Below are positions 33,533-45,500 of a stretch of DNA of 64,000 bases, in pieces. A program made the translations under genes and the position numbers. The notes under the pieces are model-generated. The model was not told the origin of the DNA. It saw only the letters and a program-made list of their open reading frames with translations, and did not search any database. Position 1 is the stretch's first letter; each line of letters begins with the position of its first letter. This DNA is from Sialis fuliginosa (lineage: Eukaryota; Arthropoda; Insecta; Megaloptera; Sialidae): assembly GCA_961205875.1 (NCBI GenBank), contig OY540821.1, positions 3,844,001 through 3,908,000 of the forward strand, read 5' to 3'.

Positions 33533-36500
33533 ATGGATACTGATATTAGTTCAGAAGTGGACGGTTCCGAGACCGATAATTTTTCAGTGAGTGATATTAC
33601 TGAAACTCGTGAAAATTGTGAATTACTTGAGAATTTCGATTCGGCCAAACCTGAAAAAAATATTGCAAAGCATTTGTTTGACAGACAGGTACGATAATTT
33701 TTTATATTAGCCGGGTGTTGTTTATGTAAAGAATCATATTTTTTCCTTAGCTTTTCGGACGATTTTCGAAAAACCCCAGGGCCGCGACTGAAAAAATATT
33801 CAAAACAATACCTGAAAGATGTTGTATAGGGTTATCTGAATTGATAAATAACAGAGACGATGCATTGTAAGTACAGAAAATACCGTACTTAAGTAATGTA
33901 ATCACTTAAATCTAATTTTTTTTCAGCCATCATATTTTCATGGGGTTCACGCAATGTGGTAGATTTTTATTAAGTTACAGCACAGAACAAAACGAAGAAG
34001 CTAATATACACTTCTTCTATTTCCCCCAGTATATATTACATGTGTGGAGATATATTCCGTATAAGCCTATCGATCTAATAACCTCGTATAAGATTTTCCG
34101 TCTCAATAAAAAGACCTATTTGGACGTTACTATATGCCAGTGGCCTACCGATAAGGAAAAACTAGTCGTCCATGGTGTTGGGTGAGTTTTCAAAAGACTT
34201 TGAGACTTTTAAAAATGGCAAAAGTTTACTTTTGGTCGTACACTCGGGTTTGATAGTATTGTTTGTTGATAATAGTAATGTGTAATAAGAAATTCTGTCA
34301 GGTTTCCTGTAATTTTGGATCTGATATAAATTTTACCTTAATTTATCTATTATACATATTATATATTATAAATAAAAACAACTTGTTTGTCTAAACGTCA
34401 AAAATTTAATAAAGAAAAAGTATTCGCAAGCTTTTGATTTACAGAATCATCGTCAGGCTAAAATATAAGAAATAACAATTAAATACAATTAATATAATTT
34501 AATTTAATGAAAATATTGATATTTTAAAAATAAAAATCATAGCAAAAGTAAAGAAAAAAATCCCAAAATCATTAATTTCTAATACAATGTGGAATTATTA
34601 CGTGACAAACTATATTTTATTTTAATTAACACAGTTGGCAATTCTGACCGTACGAAATAATTTTTATAATATCACCACTGTTTTAATACCAAAGAAATTT
34701 GTCAAATACTTTAAGAGGGGTGAGTTTTCTTTTTTATAATATGTATTATATGAAATACATATTATTTTGTTAAATTTTCGTTGTAATTGCGATATTTTTC
34801 TTAATTTACTATGTTTTGTCAAGAATAAGCATGATGCCTAATTTAAAAAAAACTATTTTATTCTTACGTGTCTCCTATTTCCAAAAAATACTTATTTCTG
34901 CAGAAAATAAAGGTTTAATCACAAAAATTGACTGTTTTAAAACTAATTTTGAATTTGACGCCAAAACGCTCGCAGGTGTCATGGTGCATTTATGACGTCA
35001 CACCTATGTAAACACTCATTGTCAACAATAATAAATCCTTGTTTGATAATTTAAAACCACAAAATAATTTATAAACAGTGCAGATATTAATGAAACAAAA
35101 ATGATGTTTACTTAGCCGTGACGTCATCCACTCTGACTGATGTTCCATCTAACATGGTGGATTGCTATATTTTGTGTTTTTATTTTAGCAACAATTTTAT
35201 TATATTAATCTCGCTTTCAATACAAAAATAAATACATTTTTTAGAATCTTTTTTAACCTATTTCTTTATTTAAAATCATAATTTCAGTGATACTTTATTA
35301 CTGGTATCATGCCTATTGTTTGCATTGGTGTTGAATTCAGGTATATCTGGGTGCAAGTTATGAATTTTTCGGGTCACGGTTGTGACAGCAACTCGCATGG
35401 TCTAACCTGCTGCCCGAGTATACGACCTAAACTAAAGTTTCGTCTTAATTAACTAACGCTTCACATGTAATCAAGGCTGGCTAGGCTAAAAAGTATTTAA
35501 AATAGGAATTTTTGCGTACAGTTTTAATACTTACAGGATATGTTACAAAAGTAATGTAGAATATTACCTTAATTTTGCTCCGATTTTGGTTGTCTGCGAC
35601 AGGAGTTATCCATGGTTCAATTACAAAATTCTTCAGATTTTCTGATTTTTTATAAATAGCAGTCTAAATAAGTATTATACAAAAAAAAGTTTCAAATAAA
35701 AGTTAATCGCTACAAAATTCCCTACAACCTCCATTTTGAAAAAAATTAAAAATTCATTTGTTTATCCGCTACGCTGATTAAAATGGCTGAAAACACACTT
35801 TTTTTAAGCTGTAGTAACTAATAAAGTTTTACGTTTTTTATGTTGATACACCTGGAAAATAATCATTTTGTGGTACAGAACATTCACTGAAAATTAAGAC
35901 CTGATATCTTCAACAGTTTTTGTTTTATTAAATTGTTAATAATGGAATCATGCTTGTCTTTGATTAACAATAAAAGTTTTTGTAAAATCTTTATTTTTGT
36001 AAAACTGTTTGTATGTATTCTCAAAGACTTATATAATCGATTCTCACCATAAAAAAGTAAAATTTTTCAATTCTTTGGCAAATGGTAGCACTAAAATCTT
36101 ATTGTTGAGTTTTTTTTTATTTTAAACCATTTCAATTGTTTCATAGAACCACAAATATTTAAAAAATAATAGTCAGGAACCTGCTCTGAATAATTATTTA
36201 TCTATTGGTGAAACAGAAAATCTGAAGAATTTTGCAATTGAACCATGAATAACTCCTGTTGCGGACAACCAAAATCGGAGCAAAATTAGGGTAATATTCT
36301 ACATCACTTTTGTAACATATCCTGTAAGTATTAAAACTGTACGCAAAAATAATCTGTTGTAGCCTCCACAGCCTGGACTAATGATGTATAATATCTTCTA
36401 TTACAGCGACAGTGAAGCCTACCTAACAATAATCACTTTACCGTCTCTACAACGATGCAATAACTGTTCGACTGATATAAATATTATTAACGAGGGTAAT

Positions 36501-39500
36501 TTACGCCCAACAATGCAGTGTCTGAAGCACGGCATTACAATCGACGTGATGTTAAGTATAATGCCCCCGCACCCCGTATTCAAGCCACACATTAGCCTCG
36601 CCTATCCCGACCACGTTATAATAAACACCGGACATTATTTATACGCGTTAAATGTCAGTTTAACGCAAAACTCTACGATTCCTCTACGAAAATCCGCGTC
36701 GTACGTTTCCTTGCTCAGTTCTGAAAGTGTCTCTGTTAGCGACAACATGAGCGAGAATTCGGAAAGCGTCAAGCAAGAAAATGAAGCGGCGGACGCGAAT
36801 AATATCGTAAAAGAGATACTCGCGGATTTTAGCGATTTCGAGACAGATTTTAATGAATATTCGAAGCCGTTTCACGAGTTGAACATCACGTGCGAGCCTT
36901 TGAATGTCACGGGACGGAGCTATTGGAATAATAGTGAACCGATATCGAACAAACCACGTTTAAAGATGTTCCTACACAGTAAAACGGGCGCCGATGCGGA
37001 AAAAACTAACGAAACTAATGAAGATGGGGATAAATTTGAACGTCCGCGTTTGAAGATGTTCCTCCAGAAGCGCGATATAAACCTAACGCCCTCTACTAGC
37101 TCTGAGAAGAGCACGATCGATACGAAGATAGCCGAGAAGGCGTACGAGTTCACGGAAGAAACGGAGAAATTTGAAAAGTTGAGTTTGTTCAGGAAAAAAC
37201 GCCTGGCCGAGAAGAAATACGAGTTTTCTGAGGATAACGTCGAGAATATTATTCCGTTTAATATTCTCCGGCACGAGAGGAAGTTTCACGGGAAGAGCGG
37301 CGCGTCTAGAGGTCTCAGATCGAATACACCTTCGCAAGACGGGTACGGGTACTTCTTGAGTCCGCGCAGTCCGAACGTGCACTCTCCGAGGTCCCCGATT
37401 CTGTCGCCGGGGTCGAGGAACAGCCCGAGCGGGTCCAGGCTGGTCTATCACAAGTTGATGTCACCGTCGCATATCAACCGGAAGGCCCAGCTGAGTCCGA
37501 GAGGTGAAAATAACCAGAAGCGTTATGATATCTACAGCCCGAGTCACATTGATTCTGATTGTTCGGATAACGAAGCGAAACTCGTGTTGAGGCAGTTCAA
37601 TAAGGCGCAGAGTCCGAAGATTCTTGAGTTTTATTCCGACGCGAATTGTGTGGTGAAGAGTGGTGACGTCGATAGGGTTAGTTTCGAGGGGGGATTGTTG
37701 ATGGAAAGGGTCGGGAAGGACGCGGGGGATAGGAGGAGGCCCAAGTGGATTAAGAAGTTCGTGAGGAGGTACACGAATAATGATTTTGAAAGCGCGTCGT
37801 CTTTGGTTTCTGACGGACACAGAGGTGAGTGTTTTTTTTTTGTATTTTTTTTTACAGGTCTTCATAGAAACTGTATCAAATTGAAATTGTATGTTTATGT
37901 ACAGTTAGACCGTTAGACCCTCCCTCGCCCCGAATTTGTCAATATACATTTAGTCCAATCAAATTATCAAAATAAAGTAGTTCAGTGGCGTAGAAACAGG
38001 GGGGATGGTTGGAGTCGACCCCCCCCCCCCCCCGAAATATTCAATGTTCTTAAAATATATGAAATAATTATAATTATTTTGAATTGAATGACTTTTTTTT
38101 TGATCATATAGTTAACTGTACTTAGTTCTATGACTAAAAAAAAAAAAGGTCTTCAATAAGTACTTATTAATTAATTTTCAATTGTGTGACCTTTTTTTTT
38201 TAGTCATAATTTTTTTAGATCATTCAATTAAAAATTATAATAATAATTTCGCATATTTTGGGAGCTCTAAGCTTAACCCCCCCCCCCGAAAATTTTTCTT
38301 ACTACGCCAATGAAGTAGTTCTACAGAGTCATTTTTTTTATTTTAAATTGTTAGGGGGTATGTTCTGAGTATTACTTAAAGTTGGCGCGGTCTATGACCT
38401 TGAGCGTTGTCCGTTATAAGCGCGGAAACTTTAAACGTAATTATCTCGTAAATCGTTCATCCTACGATAAAATTTATTACCACCTTTTTTGTTCAACAGA
38501 CTTGAATCTACAAATTTGTTCACAGGTCTAACTGTCTACCATCAATTGGTAACAAGATATAATGCAAGGAAGTTAACAAAAAACGATTATTTGCATTTAT
38601 TTCGTAAAGAAGTGATTATATTGCGAAAACTTAAATGGCAATCTTTTAGAACTATCAATTTGCAATATTTTTTCTTACAGCTATTATTTCTGAAAACTCA
38701 TGGTTTGCCAGTTATAGTCCGCGAAGCAATGCAAAAAAACATTTTTTCGTTATATTTCAAAAACCATGATGCAACCTTCAAAATATGTAATGACAAAAGT
38801 GTAGATAACAAAATTCTATACTTGTTTTGTTTAAAAAAAAATATTTTTTTAACAAAAAATATATAGAATTTTGTTATCTACACATTTGTCATTAAACATT
38901 TTGAAGGTTGCATTATAACTGGCAAACTATGAGTTTTCAGAAATGATGGTTGTAAGAAAAAATATTGAAAATTGATAGTTCTAAAAGATTGCCATTTAAG
39001 TTTTTTCAATATAATCGCTTCTTTACGAAATAAATACAAAAAATCGTTTTTTGTTAACTTCCACACACATTTTTTAACTCGGTTCAGATCAATATTTTTG
39101 AACACTGAACTTGTTTCGACCCCTGTCTGATGGAAGGGGCACCCTGTATCTTCTAATTCCTAGAATTGACGGTCCCGTAGCTTAGAACTTATAGGAGTCT
39201 TGCTGTATAAGGTAGTAATATAATTGTGCGCGTTTGACAGAGGACTGCATATCTATCGAACCACCGGTGCTGGTGCACACGAACGGTCGCGGCGACGAGC
39301 AGCAGCTGGAGGTGGTTCCGTCGCACATGTCCGAGGAGCTCGCCGGACCGGCCATCGCGGTCGTGCACCGCACCTTCGACGCCGAGCAGTTCTGCCACCA
39401 CACGGCCAAGAACATATGCGCGGCCAACGGGCTCGCGTTCACGTTCTGCGCCGACTACGACATCGACATACTCAGCGTGAGTTTGAAACACACTACAGTC

Positions 39501-42500
39501 GGGACTCATTTATTTTAAACCTTCTGAATCATATGACGCGCGTTTATTTCAACTCGAGAGGGGCTCACACCAAGGCTATGTTCCGATATACACTGTGAGC
39601 ACTGGCCAGTGGTGATGACGTCATTGATCGCCGCCATTTTTACTACTGCCAGTACTGTAGCTTTATTGCAACTGTGCTCACAGTACTCTGATCAAAATTT
39701 GAATGCAACTGACAGAAGCAGATGCATTTAAGGCTAAGGTTAACTTTGGATGTATTTTTTATTATCAGGTTATTTGAAGATGAATTTATAACATTTATGG
39801 TATATATAATCAAAAGTAAGTACAAATAAGAATAAATAGTTTAGCCTTAATTGAAATGCACTAATATAATTAAGCAAATTGACGCAACAATATAAATTTT
39901 TTGAATTGCTATTTTTTTCATTATTGAAAATAATATTTGAATTATTTATTTATTATTGTACTTTATATGATCAGAGGATATTAAAAGTGATGTCATGCAT
40001 AGAAATACTATGAATCTGGCCACTTCATCGTTATAAATATATCTGGTCTTTATTTTGACATTAGTTTCAAAATGGCGGTCTACAGTAACTCTGCAAAATT
40101 TAAAACGGAACGATCAATCCAGTAAAGTAGAGTGACGTCAGAAGTCACAGTGCTCGCAGTGTATATCGGAACATAGCCCAAGTTATGTGTAGATCCTTGA
40201 CCAATCAGCGTTGGCGCGGGAATTGAAATCACCACGAAGATGTATTCAAATGTTATAAATGTATAATAGAATATCAATAACAAGAAATCCTTTATTTATT
40301 CTTGTCTTCGTATTTTTTGATATTTTAACAACATATACAATCAAAGAAGTACAAATTCGACATTGCAAAATCATGAAAAAGCTATCACAGACAATTTTGT
40401 CTAATCGGGAAGTGTCATTTTTTACTATTCTTAAGTTGGTAATACGTTCTGTGATGTCAACGCTGATTGGTCAAGTAGCTATAGAGACTATGTATGTAAA
40501 CCTTGGTATTTAATATTTATCGTTAATAGTTAATCGTGATAGTGAAATAATTTTACTTTACTTTTAATTTCGAATATGAGCAAGGTGACGAGTGACGACG
40601 GTGATAAGTGTCTCTAATTAATTCTACAAAAATTTCAAAAATATGTTCGTTTACGCCATGACTCGAGAATGGTGGGAGGTGAAGGAGGAGAAAAAATTTA
40701 CAATAAACGAAACTCGGCATTTACGATAAACGGGAGTTAAAAATAAACGAGTCCCGACTGTATTTGAAAATACTGTAAACATTAAGGTGTTTTTTTTTTC
40801 GGTCCTATTGGCCTATGTTTTAGCTTTGGATCATAAGTTAATTGTCCCAAAATTTCAGACTCGTAGATCAAACCTTAGCCCAATCATTTTAGATTTTTTC
40901 ACGAAAAAAACTGCTAGTCGAAACTTTTGACGCAGTTGTGTGTCCCCGGCGGAGTAGATGATGAAATCATTTTCTTGCCCATTAATTAGTTACCGGAAGT
41001 GTCCGCCATCTTGGAATTTGTGTTTTTGTCGATTTGAACGCGTATTTTGCATTTCTCGATAAAAAGGTTAGTAACAATTTTATAGAGAATTTAATTCTTT
41101 ACAATCTTTATAGAGTCAATATTGTTGAAAAAACATTATTTATTGCTAATAATAAGCAAAAAGTGTTAAAAATTAGAAGAGTGGCGCAGTTTTTCAACGT
41201 TTATGCCATTTTTATTGAAAATAAGTGGCACATTCTTGCTCGTTCTCGGCGTACGAAAAACTTGTTTGTACAAAAGCTGTTGGGAATTGAGTCCTCTACA
41301 ACTTTGTCATTTAAATGTGCCACTTATTTTCAATAAAAATGGCATAAACGTTGAAAAAACTGCGCCACTCTTCTAATTTTTAACACTTTTTGCTTATTAT
41401 TAGCAATAAATAATGTTTTTTCAACAATATTGACTCTATAAAGATTGTAGAGAATTAAATTCTCTATAAAATTGTTACTAACCTTTTTATCGAGAAATGC
41501 AAAATACGCGTTCAAATTGACAAAAACACAAATTCCAAGATGGCGGACACTTCCGGTAACTAATTTATGGGCAAGAAAATGATTTCATCATCTACTCCGC
41601 CGGGGACACACAACTGCGTCAAAAGTTTCGACTAGGCAGTTTTCTTACATCGAATTCGATCTAAAATGATCGGGCTACTGTGGACGGCGCAAACCGAGTC
41701 TTTTTCCCATTTGATTAACATGGAAAAAATTACTTTTTTACTTGCGCGTGAATATCTAGTTGAAAACGATTTTTTTTTAAATTTCTCAGGGGAATATTTT
41801 GTAGAGAATTAAGTGCTCAATTCATAAATCCAATAAATTTTAAGAAATGTTTGTTTAAAAATTATTATAAAAGTTGGATTTTACTTTTTATGATAATGTT
41901 TGAACGAACATATCGTTAAAAATATTCGATCTATGAATTGAACACTTGGGATCTTTTTTGTAAAAAATTTAATTCTCTATGATATGCTGCTGTAAAAAAT
42001 TAAAATAAATAAATTTTTCAACGAGATATTTACGCATAAGAAAAAAAGTAATTTTTCCCATCTTCATCAAATGGGAAAAAGACTCGGTTTGCGCCGTCCA
42101 TAGGTTTGATCTATGAGTCTGAAATTTTGGGACAATTAACTTTTGATCCAAAGCTAAAACATAGGCCAGCGAGACCGAAAAAATAAAAATTAAAAAAAAT
42201 TTAAAAAAACACCCTAGTAAACATTCCTGGTGTATTTTTAAGACTTTCCAGCAGGCCCGAATTTCCCGAACAGGCAATGTGGGAGCTGCCTAGAGCGGCA
42301 ATATTTGAAGGGAACTTTAAAAAAAATTATATTTAGCGCCCTTTTGTCTGAAACATTTTCTGAAAACTCGTTATTTTGGAAATAAGTATTAAATATTTTT
42401 ATAAAAATTGATTTAAATATTCTCTAAGAATAGGCATGATGCCTAATTTAAAAAAAAACTTCTATGATGATCTTACGTGTCTCCTATTTCCAAAAAATTA

Positions 42501-45500
42501 CTCATTTCTGCAGAAAAAAAGGTTTAATTACAAAAATTGACCGTTTAAAAACTAATTTTGAATTTGACGCCAAAACGCTCGTCGGTGTCATGGCGCATTT
42601 GTGACGTCACGCCTATGTAAACACTCCTTGTCAACAATAAAAAATCCTTGTTCCATCGCTGACGTTTCTCGGTTTTAATTTTGGTAACACAAATCTGAGC
42701 AAATTAATAATTTAAAACCACAAAATAATTAATAAACAGTGCAGATATTAATGTAACAAAAATGATGTTTACGTAGGCGTGACGTCATTCACTCTGATTG
42801 GTGTTTCATCTAACATGGCGGATTGCTGTATTTTGTGTTTTTATTTTAGCAAAAATTATATTAATCTCACTTTTAATATAAAAATAAATTCATTTTTTAG
42901 AATCTTTTTAACCTATTTCATTATTTAAAATCATAATTTCAGTGTTACTTTATTACTGGCATCATGCCTATTCTCGCTTTTTTACCTATTGCAACTTCTC
43001 TTAGAAAGTTTTAATTTCAGAAAAAAATAAATTACGAAAATCCAAAAGTTTCCGCAAATTATGTCAATTATTTAAAAAAATATGATTTTCTGAAAAAAAA
43101 AAAAAAACTTGTCTGATAATTTTTTTGCTAGCGTCTTTATCTGAGGTGATATTCGTGTTGCGGAGGTTTTAAAATTGGACATCCTGCAGATATGCCCGCT
43201 GAGCGGTGACGTGGTGTGCTCGGCGTACATCGAGATGGGCGCCGACAGCCACGGTCGCCTGTACCCGTCCGCCGGCATGTACTGTCTACAGTTCGTGTTT
43301 GTGTGGTGTTGCTCTACGGAGACGTGCTCGATTGTCGAGCCGCAGCGGCCCAAGCCGGCGCTCAAGAAGTGCAAGAGGACGGCCGCCGGGAACGCAGCCG
43401 ACGGCGATGTCGAACAGTGGAACTGCAGGAAGATACGTGTCATGACGCATAACTCTAGTTAGTATTTATTTTCTTTGTCTGATCAATCTTTAGGATTTTC
43501 ATGAATTTAGAATCCATCCATCCATCCATACTAATATTATAAATGCGAAAGTCTGTCTCTCTGTCTGTCTGTCTGTTTGTTACCTTTTCACGGCTAAACC
43601 GCTAAACCGATCTTAATAAAATTTGACAGGGAGATAGCATGCACTCTGAGAAAGGACATAGGCTACTTCGAATCTCGAAAAAACAACCCCTAAGGGGCTG
43701 CTGGTTTGTTTGCTAGATTCAATGCTGGTTTTCAAGCGTGTTTTGGCGCTGGATTGTTGTCATGGTTTCAATGTGTGTTGGCTTCACACGATACTTGATT
43801 TTGTAAATGGTTTTGATGCGTGCTAAGTGACAGTTCTAATATCAACATAATACTATAGTAGTGGTAATGGATTATGAAAATAAATAAATCCTTTGGGTGA
43901 ACAATATATAATTAACAGGATCGATCTTATGAGGTATGTTTAATAAAACTATGAATGGTTGTAATTAGTTTCATTCGATCCGGCGGAAAAAATATCATGG
44001 GGATGGGGGTTTCGAAATCCACGCGAGCGAAGCCGCGGGTAGCAGCTAGTATGTTAAAAGGACATTTTCCAGCATAATACAAATTTTTTTAAAATTATTT
44101 ATAAAAAAGTTATAACGTATTGAATTTTTTAGCTAATTTTTTTAATGACAAATATCTTAAAAACTGCATTTTACGCAAAAATATCAAGAGAGCTATTTGA
44201 TCGACAAAATACAGAATTGTATAAAAAAAAATCTTTTTAAGACAAAATATTAATTTGTCTATATTTTTTATAAAAAATAAAACAAAAATGAAAATTTTAA
44301 CAAATACTCATGCTTCGATTTAATTCCGGTACACCTCTAAATAACACCCCCTAAACATGGCGTGGAACATAGCAAATTGAATTTACAAAAATTGTTTTCA
44401 AATTACAATCCAATGTAAACTAAAAATCCTTCAACAATGTCCGACCTCTATAATAAACAGAAGGATTCACTCTTTCAAATGAGTACATCAAACCCCCTGA
44501 AAATAGCGTGTGACATGAATTAAATTTATAACAGTATCATTCGATCAGATCATCTTTAAATTATAATAAAATCTGAATTAGCAGTCCCACAGTAATAAGT
44601 AATAACACACATCCTGTCAAAATGAAGAAGAAATATTCAATAAATTAATGAAATGTACATAAAACCCCCTGAAAATGGCGTGGAACATAACAAATTTGTT
44701 ACAAAATTCAATTTACAAAAATTATTTTTAAATTGCAATAAAATCGAAATTAAAAATCCTACTACAATGTCCGATCGCTTAAAATAAACATAAGGATGCA
44801 CTCTTTCAAATGGGTGCATCAAACCCCCTGAAAATAGTATAAAATAGGAATAAAATCTAAACTAGCAGTCCCACACAGTGCCGGATTAACCACATAGAAG
44901 GAGTTGCAAATGCTACGGGCCTAGCGTCTCTGGGGGGCCCGCGACTTTGCGGAAAAATATCTCTTATTGGACTTACTACTTACCGTCCAATGGTTGACAC
45001 GGGGTGTCCAAATCTACACAAATTAATAATTAGAATTTAGGGTTTCCGATCTCGATTCGATTTAATCGAAAAATGGATTTTTGAATCTCCGATCTTTGAT
45101 TTTTTTAATCGATTTTTCTAAATTTGCTCAAATCAAATCAAGAAAATTTTGTTTGTAAAAGTGGTGTTTTATTATACACTCCTCAAAAAAAAAGGGATAA
45201 TTAATTTAAAAAAAAAGTAAAACAAAAAAATCGTGTTTTCAAACAGTTATATTTCCGCGAAAATTAATTAGATTTGCGTGTTTAAAAGCTCATTCAAAAG
45301 CTTGCATTTTCTAATTTTATCATCCCTTTCCGTTCTTTGCCAAGGATTAAAAGAGTTCAAAAAAATATAATTTATTTTTTTATTAACGGATCAATTTTTT
45401 TGTGGATTGTATATTCTAAATCAAGTCAGTCAGCGGCGTAGTTAGGGGGTGGGTAGGGGGGCGGGGCAGTCCGACCCGGGTGACATCAATCTTTTTTGTT

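Noticed and set aside
36684..37865. Minus-strand frames within 36.7-37.9 kb
   Set aside because: They are antisense to DCAF15 exon 4; their composition is a mirror of its low-complexity coding sequence.
41034..41515. Two frames on opposite strands encoding the same peptide
   Set aside because: They follow from the palindrome at 40911-41640; no domain is recognisable, so they are not annotated as genes.
43072..43462. Overlapping frames on both strands around 43.2 kb
   Set aside because: They are shadows of GC-rich DCAF15 exon 6, whose frame joins exons 5 and 7 in phase.
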